Assembly: GCA_937927875.1 (NCBI GenBank)
Contig: CALEYV010000065.1
Span: 1-23,814 of the forward strand
DNA: 23,814 nt
Direction of reading: 5' to 3'
DNA from: an uncultured Actinomycetes bacterium
GTDB taxonomy: Bacteria > Actinomycetota > Acidimicrobiia > IMCC26256 > PALSA-555
In this document: one piece after another, positions 8,002 to 15,478 of the stretch
How positions within the stretch are numbered: the stretch's first letter is position 1
How the letters are laid out: every line of letters begins with the position of its first letter
Program-made: the position numbers and the translations under genes
The notes under the pieces: generated by a model
Seen by the model: only the letters and a program-made list of their open reading frames with translations
What the model was told of the DNA's origin: nothing
Databases searched by the model: none

Positions 8002-8286
8002 TTGGCGCGTCTTCCGGCGCCGGCCCTCGAGCGGCTCGAGCCGGTGCTGGCCGACCTGCGGGCACTGCCGGACCTGCGCGAGCGCAGCCCCGGCACCTTC
8101 ACCCACCGCGGCGGCGCGTTCCTCCACTTCCACGCCTTCGCGACCGGGCTGGCCGCCGACGTGAAGGCCGACGGCACATGGCGCCGCTACGACGTCGACC
8201 GCGCCGCGGGGCGCCGCACCCTGCTGCGCGACGTGCGGCGAGTGCTCCGCGGCGACACCGCCGACCTCGCCGGCGACCCGACCTGA
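8002..8286 (+). CDS. Small conserved-looking protein, function unknown
   Basis: 94 residues if initiated at TTG 8002, 6 nt after the dehydrogenase stop; no Shine-Dalgarno is seen, so translation would depend on coupling. The frame has no earlier start except inside the dehydrogenase gene. The sequence is protein-like: a helical N-terminus (ALERLEPVLADLRALPDL), then FTHRGGAFLHFHAFATGLAADVKADGTWRRYDV, then a basic C-terminus. The FLHFH ... GLAADVK core resembles short actinobacterial hypothetical proteins I have seen, but I cannot name a family. The fit between the ALDH stop and the class II aldolase promoter, and the sensible composition, favour a real gene. The start codon is uncertain. Confidence 0.55.
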   Translation: MARLPAPALERLEPVLADLRALPDLRERSPGTFTHRGGAFLHFHAFATGLAADVKADGTWRRYDVDRAAGRRTLLRDVRRVLRGDTADLAGDPT

Positions 8287-8302
8287 CGCGCGAACCGCCC
8301 GC

Positions 8303-8342
8303 TACCATCGCCCTCAGGGTGGGTGACGACGAAGGGGACCAC
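8303..8342 (+). promoter_or_regulatory. Possible promoter and leader of the class II aldolase gene
   Basis: TACCAT at 8303-8308 matches the TANNNT -10 form. It is followed by a leader of roughly 28 nt with a weak AAGGGG Shine-Dalgarno at about 8332-8337, before ATG 8343. No -35 is recognisable. Confidence 0.35.
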
Positions 8343-9131
8343 ATGGCGACCACGCAGAACGACCTCGAGACGCTCCTGCCCTACGCGGAGTACCTCCCGA
8401 AGTTCGCCACCCTCGAGGAGGAGCGGCGCCACCGCAAGCAGCGGCTCGCGGCCGGCTTCCGTCTGTTCGGGAAGTTCGGGTTCGACGAGGGTGTCGCCGG
8501 TCACATCACCGCCCGCGACCCCGAGCACCTCGACCATTTCTGGGTCAACCCGTTCGGCATGAACTTCAAGCACATCCGCGTCTCCGACCTCCTCCTCGTC
8601 AACCGCGAGGGCGAGGTCGTCGAGGGCGACAAGGGCGTGAACGCGGCCGCGTTCGCCATCCACTCCCAGGTGCACGAGGCCCGCCCGGACGTCGTGGCGG
8701 CCGCCCACTCCCACTCGCTGCACGGAAAGGCGTGGTCGACGCTCGGCCGCCTGCTCGACCCGCTGACCCAGGACGCGTGCGCCTTCTACCAGGACCACGC
8801 GCTGTTCGACGACTACACGGGCGTCGTCCTCGATCTCGAGGAGGGCAAGCGCCTCGCGCACGCGCTCGGCGACGCCAAGGCCCTGATCCTGCGCAACCAC
8901 GGGCTGCTCACCGTCGGTCACAGCGTCGACGAGGCGGTCTGGTGGTTCATCACCATGGAGCGTTCCTGCCAGGCCCAGCTGCTGGCCGAGGCCGCCGGCA
9001 CCCCGGTGCACATCTCGCCCGAAGCGGCGGCGTTGACCGCGAGCCAGGTCGGGTCGCACGTCGCGGGATGGTTCAGCTTCTCGCCGCTCTACGAGTGGAT
9101 CGTGCGGGAGCAGCCCGACCTGCTCGAGTGA
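8343..9131 (+). CDS. Class II aldolase/adducin family protein
   Basis: 262 residues. The family hallmarks are VAGHITARDPEH (52-62), the zinc-binding HSHSLHG with H122 and H124, and the third histidine H186 in RNHGLLTVG. The acidic residue usually supplied near residue 73 of fuculose-phosphate aldolase is not obvious, as in many adducin-like members. Members cleave or epimerise sugar phosphates using a divalent metal, and adducin-like ones often have unknown substrates. It has its own likely promoter and its stop overlaps the start of the exported-protein gene (GTGA). Cytoplasmic, with no signal peptide. Confidence 0.9.
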   Translation: MATTQNDLETLLPYAEYLPKFATLEEERRHRKQRLAAGFRLFGKFGFDEGVAGHITARDPEHLDHFWVNPFGMNFKHIRVSDLLLVNREGEVVEGDKGVNAAAFAIHSQVHEARPDVVAAAHSHSLHGKAWSTLGRLLDPLTQDACAFYQDHALFDDYTGVVLDLEEGKRLAHALGDAKALILRNHGLLTVGHSVDEAVWWFITMERSCQAQLLAEAAGTPVHISPEAAALTASQVGSHVAGWFSFSPLYEWIVREQPDLLE

Positions 9132-9688
9132 CGACGCTGCGGCGCGGCGGCGCCGTCCTCGCGACCGGGCTCCTCGCGGCGAGCCTCGCGGGTGCGGTCC
9201 CCGCCGTGGCGGCGACCGGCCCCCAGCGGAGCTACGCCGCCGCCTGCCGGGCCGCCGGCGTCCTCATCGCCAGCCCCGGCACCCCCGCGGCGGTGCCGGT
9301 CGCGGCTCGGAGCGCGCTGCCGCCGACGCCGCTGCCGGTCGTGCTGGCGGCGGCCAAGACCGCGGTCGCCGCCCGCGTCGCGGCCGTCGTCTACCAAGGT
9401 CGCCCGCCGAAGACGCCCCGCCGGCCGCCTGGGTTCGCCGGTCCGATCCCGCCGGAGCGCTGTCAGGTCGTCCGGCTCGAGATCGCGCAGGCGCTGGAGG
9501 GAACACCACCCCGGGTGCTCGTCGTCGTGAAGCCGCAGGCGCCCTATCTCCTGGCGAAGTCGTCGAAGCCGCACCCGGGGACGTTCCTGCTCGACGGCGG
9601 CTCGCCGTTCCCGAGCATCCTCGGCAACTACGGACCCGACCCGTACTCGCCGGCGGACGTCGCCGCCGCGCTGGCGGCCCGCCACTGA
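9128..9688 (+). CDS. Small exported protein of unknown function
   Basis: 186 residues from GTG 9128, which overlaps the aldolase stop by 4 bp. A Sec-type signal peptide is clear: RR at 5-6, a hydrophobic core (about 8-24), then a likely AVA-A cleavage at about residue 28-29. There is no lipobox cysteine, so it is secreted or anchored otherwise. The mature part has two cysteines (C40, C112) that may form a disulfide. A beta-rich C-terminal half carries the order CQVVRLEIAQALEG, then VLVVVKPQAPYLL, then GTFLLDGG, then GPDPYSPADVAAAL, a pattern I associate with uncharacterised secreted actinobacterial proteins. The link to a cytosolic aldolase through a start/stop overlap is unexpected. Confidence 0.75.
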   Translation: MTTLRRGGAVLATGLLAASLAGAVPAVAATGPQRSYAAACRAAGVLIASPGTPAAVPVAARSALPPTPLPVVLAAAKTAVAARVAAVVYQGRPPKTPRRPPGFAGPIPPERCQVVRLEIAQALEGTPPRVLVVVKPQAPYLLAKSSKPHPGTFLLDGGSPFPSILGNYGPDPYSPADVAAALAARH

Positions 9689-9690
9689 CG

Positions 9691-10479
9691 CTACGAGGTC
9701 TTCGAGCGGGCGTACTCCTTCGTGCCGGCGAGGAAGCCGTCGGTGTCGCCGAACTTCCCGGCCACGATGTCGGCGAACCAGGCCGGCACGTAGCCCTCGA
9801 ACGAGCCGGCGTCGAGCTGGGCGAGGACCGGCTCGACGATGGCATCGACGGGCAGCATCTCGACCGATTCGTGGAACCCGGCCTCGTTGTCGGGCAGGTG
9901 GAACAGCTCGGTGTCGAGCACGCCCGGGTTCACGACGTGCACGAGCACCTCGGTGTCACGCAGGTCGACCGCCATCGACTCGGAGAAGGCCGTCAGCGCG
10001 GCCTTGCTCGCCGCGTACGCCGCCTCGATCGGCGGGCCGAGCCGCGCCGCCACCGACGAGATGTTCACGATTCGCCCTGACCGCTCGATGAGCATGGGCA
10101 GCAGCGCGAGGGTCAGCCGGACCGGCGACTGGTAGTTGATGCGCATCACCGCGTCGACCTCAGCCGGCGAGAGGCGCCGCACGTCCCGACGCTTCGGGAT
10201 GCCGGCGTTGTTGACGAGCACGTCGATGCCGCCCAGCTCGTCGGCGGCCCGCTTCGCGAAGCCCTCGATCTGGTCGAGGTCGGCGAGGTCGACCGTCCAG
10301 GCGCGCGACGCCGGCGTGTGCTCCTGGAGCCGGGCGAGCACCTCGTCGAGCCGATCGGCGCGCCGGGCGCAGATGCCCACCGTCGCGCCGCGGCGGGCGA
10401 AACCCTCCGCGAGCGCGGCGCCGATGCCCGACGACGCGCCGGTGACGAGGACGTGCTTGCCGTCGACCGTGTAGCCCAT
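9691..10479 (-). CDS. Short-chain dehydrogenase/reductase (SDR)
   Basis: 262 residues from ATG 10479. TGASSGIG lies at 13-20, NNAG at 90-93, S141/S142 before the active site, and Y155/K159 (YAASK). CARRADRLDEV after the second strand suggests NADP(H). An in-frame GTG at 10500 would add 7 residues, but a TAGCGT -10 box at 10493-10488 places the transcript start near 10479, so ATG is preferred. The C-terminus (VEPVLAQLDAGSFEGYVPAWFADIVAGK) resembles SDRs with a substrate-binding extension rather than FabG. It ends 2 bp before the 3' end of the exported-protein gene and diverges from the SDR at 10524. Substrate unknown. Confidence 0.9.
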   Translation of the reverse strand: MGYTVDGKHVLVTGASSGIGAALAEGFARRGATVGICARRADRLDEVLARLQEHTPASRAWTVDLADLDQIEGFAKRAADELGGIDVLVNNAGIPKRRDVRRLSPAEVDAVMRINYQSPVRLTLALLPMLIERSGRIVNISSVAARLGPPIEAAYAASKAALTAFSESMAVDLRDTEVLVHVVNPGVLDTELFHLPDNEAGFHESVEMLPVDAIVEPVLAQLDAGSFEGYVPAWFADIVAGKFGDTDGFLAGTKEYARSKTS

Positions 10480-10523
10480 GAGCCCCGACGCTACCGGCAC
10501 CCGGCAGGTACTGTCCCGCGTCC
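10480..10523. promoter_or_regulatory. Divergent promoter between two SDR genes
   Basis: Only 44 bp separate the two starts. Minus strand: TAGCGT (10493-10488) ends 8 nt before ATG 10479. Plus strand: TACTGT (10509-10514) ends 9 nt before GTG 10524. Neither start has a Shine-Dalgarno, consistent with leaderless transcripts. Confidence 0.45.
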
Positions 10524-11306
10524 GTGACCCTGGATCCCGCCGCGGCGCTGCTCACCGACCGGATCACCGTCGTCACCGGCGCCGCGGTCGGCATCGGCGA
10601 GGCGATTGCGGGCGCGTTCGCCCGCTTCGGCGCCCACGTGGCGATCTGCGACCGCGACCAGCCGAACCTCGAGTCCACCACCGAGCGCATCAAGGCGGAG
10701 GGACGGCGAGTCGTCGCCGCCGAGCTCGACGTCCGTGACGAGGCGGCCGCCGCCGACTTCGTCGCCGCGGCTGCCCGCGAGCTGGGACCGATCGACGTGC
10801 TCGTCAACAACGCCGGCGGCGGGTTCTGGGCCGACTTCCTCGGCGTGAACGCCAAGGGCCAGGACGCCCTGATCCGCGAGAACTTCGTGAGCGTCACCAA
10901 CTTCGTTCGGCCGACCGTCGAGGTGATGGCCGAGCGGGGCGGCTCGATCGTGAACCTCACGTCCATCGAGGCGCACCGGGCCGCCCCCGGCTACGCCGTC
11001 TACTCGGCGATGAAGGCGGCGGTGGCGAGCCTGACCAAGACGCTGGCGCTCGAGCTCGGCCCGCGCCGCATCCGGGTGAACTGCATCGCGCCCGACGTCA
11101 TCCCCACGCCCGGCATCGGCCCCCAGGAGGTTCACACGCCGCTGCCGGTCGCCGGCGACGTCGATGACATTGCGGCCGCGGCCGTGTTCCTCGCCGGCGA
11201 CCTGAGCCGGTTCGTGACCGGGACGACGATCCACGTCGACGGCGGCAACCTCGCCGCCGGCGGCTGGTACCGCGGACCGGACGGCACCTTCGTGCTCCAC
11301 CCGTGA
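10524..11306 (+). CDS. Short-chain dehydrogenase/reductase (FabG-like SDR)
   Basis: 260 residues from GTG 10524. The cofactor loop is TGAAVGIG (18-25), with an aspartate after the second strand (ICDRDQPNLE), which points to NAD(H) (inference). NNAG is at 95-98, S147 and Y160/K164 (YSAMK) form the active site. The C-terminus has RFVTGTTIHVDGGNLAAGGWYR, the classic FabG-like end, implying a tetramer. It likely oxidises a hydroxyacyl or alicyclic/steroid alcohol; the exact substrate is unknown. It precedes the LLM oxidoreductase gene by 28 bp on the same strand. Confidence 0.92.
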   Translation: MTLDPAAALLTDRITVVTGAAVGIGEAIAGAFARFGAHVAICDRDQPNLESTTERIKAEGRRVVAAELDVRDEAAAADFVAAAARELGPIDVLVNNAGGGFWADFLGVNAKGQDALIRENFVSVTNFVRPTVEVMAERGGSIVNLTSIEAHRAAPGYAVYSAMKAAVASLTKTLALELGPRRIRVNCIAPDVIPTPGIGPQEVHTPLPVAGDVDDIAAAAVFLAGDLSRFVTGTTIHVDGGNLAAGGWYRGPDGTFVLHP

Positions 11307-11334
11307 ACGCGGCGTGCCGACGGAGGTCGGCCCG

Positions 11335-12180
11335 ATGAAGTTCGGGATCGCGCTCGGGCGCCTGAACCCGGCCTTCTTCACCGAGTGCAGCGTCGCGGCG
11401 GACCAGCTCGGCTACGAGTCGGTCTGGCTGCCCGAGCACCTGGTCTTCACGAGCCGCATGAGCCGGTCGCCGCACCCCGGCGAGGAGCACCCGCCGGTCC
11501 CGCCGACCACGCCCATCTTCGACGCCTTCGCTTACCTCGCCTACCTCGCGGGCCGGACCGAGCGGGTGCGGCTCGGCACCCACGTCTACAACCTCGGCCT
11601 TCGGCATCCCTTCGTCGCTGCCCGGGCCGTGCAGACCCTCGACGTCGTGTCCGGCGGCCGCACCGAGTTCGGCGTCGGCGCCAGCTGGCTCGAGGAGGAG
11701 TGGGTGGCGGCCGAGCTCGACTTCCACACCCGGGGTCGCCGCGTCGACGAGGCCCTCGAGGTGTGCAAGCGGCTTTGGACCGAGGACGAGGTGTCGCACC
11801 GGGGAGAGTTCTTCTCGTTCGACGGGGTCGTGTTCGAGCCGAAGCCGCTGCAGCGGCCGTGGCCGCCGATCCTCATCGGCGGCGAGAGCGACGCCGCGCT
11901 GCGCCGAGCGGCCCGCCACGCCGACGGCTGGATCGGCATGAGCCACGACCTCGACAGCGGTGGTCGACAGATCGCCCGGCTGCGGTCGCTGCTCGCCGAC
12001 GCAGGCCGCCGCGACGACCGGTTCGAGATCTGCCTCGGCGGCCCCGTCGAGTCGAAGGCGGACGCCGCCCGCTGGGCGGACCTCGGCGTGACCCGCCTCA
12101 TCGTCTCGCCCTGGCGACGCTCCCGCGAGGCCATCGATGGGATGGAGGACTTCGCGCGGCGCCTCGAGCTGCCCCGGTAG
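11335..12180 (+). CDS. LLM class F420-dependent-type oxidoreductase
   Basis: 281 residues, luciferase-like TIM-barrel family. The order MKFGIALGRLNPAF, LGYESVWLPEHLVF, RVRLGTHVYNLGLRHPFVAARAVQTLDVVSGGRTEFGVGASW and WPPILIGGES is that of the actinobacterial F420-type subgroup. Whether it binds F420 or FMN cannot be proven from sequence. ATG 11335 is chosen over the in-frame start at 11314 because a GGAGG Shine-Dalgarno (11321-11325) lies 9 nt upstream and the family begins at MKFG. It follows the SDR by 28 bp and probably shares its transcript. It ends 34 bp from the convergent DUF2889 gene. Confidence 0.9.
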   Translation: MKFGIALGRLNPAFFTECSVAADQLGYESVWLPEHLVFTSRMSRSPHPGEEHPPVPPTTPIFDAFAYLAYLAGRTERVRLGTHVYNLGLRHPFVAARAVQTLDVVSGGRTEFGVGASWLEEEWVAAELDFHTRGRRVDEALEVCKRLWTEDEVSHRGEFFSFDGVVFEPKPLQRPWPPILIGGESDAALRRAARHADGWIGMSHDLDSGGRQIARLRSLLADAGRRDDRFEICLGGPVESKADAARWADLGVTRLIVSPWRRSREAIDGMEDFARRLELPR

Positions 12181-12214
12181 GCGGCCAGTGGCGTCGGCGC
12201 CCCGCCGGTGGCGG

Positions 12215-12973
12215 TCAGGGCCCTTCGGCCAGCAGGGCGTCGGGGTCGGCGTCGTAGTCCCGGGTGGTGCCGGTGTTGCGGAGCGACACCTCCACGACGC
12301 CGGGCTGCATGGTGTGGCAGATCGGGCCCTGGATGTCGAGGAGGTCGATGGCGCGCGGCACCGCGTCGAGGTCCATGCCCCGCCCCATGCCGATGTCGCA
12401 GGCGCGGCGCAGCACGATCGCCGCCTCGGCCTCGTCCGGCTCGAGGTGCTCGTCGGCCCACCGGAGGAACCCACCCCGCCAGCGGGTCTCCGAGTACGGC
12501 GGCGGCTCGACGCAGCGGCGGCCGTCGAGCACCCAGGTCAGGCGCAGCTCGCCGTCGCGCCAGAGCCGGACCTCGTGCCGGCCGCCCAGCTGCGCGCCGG
12601 CCGGGATCGCGATGTCGTACTGGCGGGTGTGACCGGGCGGCCCGCCGCGGGCGGCGTGCGCGACCGCGAGACCGGCGAGGTCGAACATGTGGGTGCAGTT
12701 GCGCTTGGGATCGGCCCAGTCGCCGACCGCCAGGCACCGCGGCGACAGCGGCATCCCCGCCAACGCCCGGAGCGGCTCGGAGGCCGACGGGCACGTCGTC
12801 CACGGCCACCGGCGCGAGCCGGCGTCGATCTCGACGACGCGCTCGCCGTCGTGGCGGAGCTGGACCGTGAAGTAATGGAAGTCGTCTTCCAGCCCGCCCG
12901 CGACGACGCCGTCGCCCTCGAGGACGACCCGGAGCCGCCGTCGGTACGAGCCGGTGGGGTAGGGGCCGCTCAT
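12215..12973 (-). CDS. DUF2889 family protein
   Basis: 252 residues. It shows the features I associate with DUF2889 (PF11136): an RRRLRVVLEGDGVVAGGLEDDFH start, LRHDGERVVEIDAGSRRWPWTTCPSA at about 39-64 with C61, and RNCTHMFDLAGLAVAHAARG (91-110) with C93 and H95. Such proteins have no assigned biochemical function. There is no signal peptide. ATG 12973 overlaps the stop of the ligase-like gene (ATGA), so translation is coupled. The conserved Cys/His residues might form a metal or active site, which is speculation. It is the last gene of a minus-strand run with CoA-related enzymes. Confidence 0.75.
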   Translation of the reverse strand: MSGPYPTGSYRRRLRVVLEGDGVVAGGLEDDFHYFTVQLRHDGERVVEIDAGSRRWPWTTCPSASEPLRALAGMPLSPRCLAVGDWADPKRNCTHMFDLAGLAVAHAARGGPPGHTRQYDIAIPAGAQLGGRHEVRLWRDGELRLTWVLDGRRCVEPPPYSETRWRGGFLRWADEHLEPDEAEAAIVLRRACDIGMGRGMDLDAVPRAIDLLDIQGPICHTMQPGVVEVSLRNTGTTRDYDADPDALLAEGP

Positions 12974-14508
12974 GCGCTCCGGGTCCGCCCGCCCGGGTAG
13001 CTGCCGCCGCCGAACCGAGCGTCGAGGGCGTCGTAGTCGACCGCGAAGCCGTGCCGGGGGAGCGCGTCCACGAACTCGACCGACCGGGGCCGCTTGTACG
13101 ACGCGATCTGGGTGCCGCAGTGGTCGATCAGCTCCTCGGCGGTCGCGTTCGACCCGTCGCGCAGCACGACGACCGCCTTGACGCGCTGCACCCAGGTCGG
13201 GTCAGGCACGCCGATGACGGCGCACTCGGCGACCGCGGGGTGGCTGGCCAGGCCCCGCTCGACCTCGGCCGGGTAGATGTTCTCCGCCGCCGACTTGATC
13301 AGGCGGGCCTTCGGCCCGATGAAGCTCAGCGAGCCGTCCGGCTCCCGGCGGCCCAGGTCGTGGGTGTGGTGCCAGCCGTCGCGGTGGCGGCGGGCGTTCT
13401 CGGCCGGCCGGTTCCAGTACCCGGACATGACGGTCGGGCCGCGGGCCACGATCTCGCCCACCTCGCCCGGCGCCACGTCGCGGTCGTCGTCGTCGACGAT
13501 GCGCACCTGCACCAGCGGCGACGGCCGGCCGTGGCTGCCGGCGGCGTCGAGGCCCAGGCAGCTATACGTCAGCATGCCGACCACCTCGGTCTGCCCGTAG
13601 CCACCGGGGCGCGTCGCCCAGGCGCTGGTGTCGGTTCGGGCGACGGCGTCGAACGTCGGCCGTCCCGGCGCCACCCGCAGGCTGGTGAGGTCATAGCCGC
13701 CCTCCTCCCGGGCCGCGAGCACCTCGTCGACGGTCGGGCCGAGAATGAACGCGCCGGTGCAGCGCTCCCGCTCGATGACCTGGCACAGCAGCTCGGCGTC
13801 GACCCGCCGGACGAACACGTTCGTGCCCCCGGTGACGAAGGTGGCGAGCGTGTGCATGAGGGTGCCGAGGTGGAACAGCGGGCCGCTGTTCAGGTACACG
13901 TCGTCGGCGCTCGTCCCCGTGTAGTGCCCGTACACGAGGCCCTGGGCGATGCACGCGGTGTGGCTCAGCATCGCTCCGTTCGGCTGCCCCTCGAACGCCG
14001 CCGTGTAGACGATCAGAACCGGGGCGGCCGAGTCGACCGGCCGGCCCGGGTCGTCGCCGGTTCTCCCGGCCAGCCACTCCTCGTACCCGCCGACGTCCTC
14101 GTCGTGCTGGATCCACCGGGCGCGGCTCCTGGTCCGCCGTCGGGCCTCGGTCACCGAGGCGCCGATCTCCTCCTCCTGCCACAGCACCACGAGGGGCTCG
14201 AGGTCGTCGAGGACGAAGGCGAGCTCGTCGGCGGTCTGGCGCCAGTTCACCGGGCAGCACATCGCGCCGAGCTTCGCCGCCGCCAGCAGCGTCTCGAGGA
14301 CGCGGAACGAGTTCTGGCCCAGCCACGCGACTCGCTCGCCGGGCCCGACGCCCTCGGCGGCGAGGGCGTTCGCGAGCTGGTTCACGCGCCGGTCGAGGTC
14401 GGGGTAGCAGAGCCGCCGGTCGCCGTCGACGACGCCGAGCTGCTTCGGGCGACTGCGTGCGTGCTCACGCAGCACGTCGCCGAGCGCGAGCTCGTGGACG
14501 GGGTCCAC
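12970..14508 (-). CDS. AMP-ligase (acyl-CoA synthetase)-like protein with degenerate catalytic motifs
   Basis: 512 residues with the full ANL superfamily architecture: large N-domain, YGQTE (304-308), the conserved D384 (HDLGRR), the hinge, and ENIYPAEVE (409-417). Two key motifs depart from consensus. The A3 phosphate loop, normally TSGTTGxPKG, reads TAAFEGQPNG (169-178), losing the Ser/Thr run and the lysine. The C-terminal lysine that makes the acyl-adenylate is missing: after DALPRHG comes FAVDYDALDARFGGGSYPGG in place of a TGK. Related actinobacterial proteins with a GGGYPGG end exist to my recollection, so this may be a subfamily and not local decay. It may bind acyl-AMP or CoA without full ligase activity. 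GTG 14508 lies 3 nt after the VOC gene stop. Confidence 0.85.
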   Translation of the reverse strand: MDPVHELALGDVLREHARSRPKQLGVVDGDRRLCYPDLDRRVNQLANALAAEGVGPGERVAWLGQNSFRVLETLLAAAKLGAMCCPVNWRQTADELAFVLDDLEPLVVLWQEEEIGASVTEARRRTRSRARWIQHDEDVGGYEEWLAGRTGDDPGRPVDSAAPVLIVYTAAFEGQPNGAMLSHTACIAQGLVYGHYTGTSADDVYLNSGPLFHLGTLMHTLATFVTGGTNVFVRRVDAELLCQVIERERCTGAFILGPTVDEVLAAREEGGYDLTSLRVAPGRPTFDAVARTDTSAWATRPGGYGQTEVVGMLTYSCLGLDAAGSHGRPSPLVQVRIVDDDDRDVAPGEVGEIVARGPTVMSGYWNRPAENARRHRDGWHHTHDLGRREPDGSLSFIGPKARLIKSAAENIYPAEVERGLASHPAVAECAVIGVPDPTWVQRVKAVVVLRDGSNATAEELIDHCGTQIASYKRPRSVEFVDALPRHGFAVDYDALDARFGGGSYPGGRTRSA

Positions 14509-14511
14509 GTC

Positions 14512-14985
14512 TCAGCCGTCCAGCGAGTCGCGGTATGCCATCGGCAGCAGCTCGATGAGCTGGCCGTCGGGATCGCGGACGAACACGCCGAAACCGATGT
14601 TCGTGTCGTCGAGCACCTCGCCGCCGTTCGCGGCGACGGCCCGGCAGGCGGCGTCGATGTCGTCCACCGACAGCGACACGTGGGTGAGGCCGGGATCGTT
14701 CATCACCCGGGGCTGTGGCGGGCCCGGGCGGGCGCCGTCGCCGGCGAAGTGCAGCAGCTCGAGGACGAGGCCGTCGCGCCGCAGGTAGCAGGCCGTCATC
14801 CCGATCGGCGGGGTCAGCCGCAGCAGCTGGTCCGACGGGCTGTCGGCGGGCGTGATCTCCCGCCAGAACTCGAACCCGAACACGTCCTCGTAGAACCGGC
14901 GGGACCGGGCCAGGTCGGTGACGCACTGCCCCAGGTGGTTGAAGACCGCCATGCGCGCATGTTCGCGCACCGGGGCACCGGCCAC
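14512..14985 (-). CDS. VOC (glyoxalase/dioxygenase-fold) family protein
   Basis: 157 residues from GTG 14985, preceded 5 nt upstream by a GGAGG Shine-Dalgarno (14995-14991). An in-frame ATG at 14952 fits the usual domain start but has no ribosome-binding site. Two beta-alpha-beta-beta-beta units are seen: FNHLGQCVTDLARSRRFYEDVFG and LTHVSLSVDDIDAACRAVAANGG. The metal ligands of the family are all present at H17, E76, H102 and E145 (numbered from GTG). Members include glyoxalase, methylmalonyl-CoA epimerase and extradiol dioxygenases. The size and ligand set favour an isomerase/lyase-type single-domain pair, and the enzyme is likely cytosolic. The exact function is unknown; the neighbouring CoA enzymes allow an acyl-CoA epimerase but do not show it. 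Confidence 0.85.
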   Translation of the reverse strand: MAGAPVREHARMAVFNHLGQCVTDLARSRRFYEDVFGFEFWREITPADSPSDQLLRLTPPIGMTACYLRRDGLVLELLHFAGDGARPGPPQPRVMNDPGLTHVSLSVDDIDAACRAVAANGGEVLDDTNIGFGVFVRDPDGQLIELLPMAYRDSLDG

Positions 14986-15016
14986 GCGCGCCTCCGGTGC
15001 GAGGGAAGGGCCGTGG

Positions 15017-15478
15017 CTACGTCGTGGCTTCGGGAGGACGCACGTTGATGACGAGGGTGAAGATCGCCTTCACCACCGGCTCCTGGCTCTGGGCGTCCTT
15101 CCACTCGGTCTCGGTGACGTAGAACTCGAGCTTCCCGCCGTTCGAGCGCTCCTTCTCGTACACGTCGGTGATGACCGTCGTGCCCTCGAGGACGTCGCCG
15201 ACCGTCGGCCAGCGGGAGTACTCGAAGGCCTGCTCGCCGTGGAGGATGGCGCGTCCCGGCCCCCGGAGCCGCTCGATCGGGAGGCCGGCGGCCCCGCCGG
15301 TCCCGAGCGAGCCCCAGTACGACATCACGAACGGGAACGTCGGCGGCACCGGCGCCGCGTCCGACCTGTACACGGCGTCGGGGTCGCCGAGCGCCTCCGC
15401 GAACACGCGGACCGGCCCCCGCTCGATGACGACGGTCTGGGTGCCGCCGGTCTGACCCTTCAGCTCCGTGAGTGCCAC
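15017..15478 (-). CDS. MaoC-like single-hotdog (FAS1-like dehydratase domain) protein
   Basis: 153 residues from GTG 15478. The N-terminal half (RGPVRVFAEALGDPDAVYRSD, then PVPPTFPFVM) matches the FAS1-like dehydratase N-domain (PF13452). LHGEQAFEYSRWPTVGD (79-95) is the usual hotdog segment of these proteins. In actinobacteria such a domain commonly pairs with a second MaoC hotdog to make a hydratase dimer; no partner is encoded in this window. Role: probably hydration/dehydration of an enoyl-CoA, which is inference. A GAGGAG sequence lies at 15494-15489 and a TAACGT -10-like box at 15514-15509, so it can be transcribed independently of the upstream synthetase. Confidence 0.8.
   Translation of the reverse strand: MALTELKGQTGGTQTVVIERGPVRVFAEALGDPDAVYRSDAAPVPPTFPFVMSYWGSLGTGGAAGLPIERLRGPGRAILHGEQAFEYSRWPTVGDVLEGTTVITDVYEKERSNGGKLEFYVTETEWKDAQSQEPVVKAIFTLVINVRPPEATT

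Noticed and set aside
6464..8065. Upstream extension of the Ppx/GppA frame to 1057 residues
   Set aside because: Antisense to the aldehyde dehydrogenase; the phosphatase starts at GTG 6463 where the family motif begins and a -10 box precedes it.
13051..15048. 665-residue plus-strand open frame
   Set aside because: Antisense to the ligase-like and VOC genes, with repetitive charged composition and no domain.
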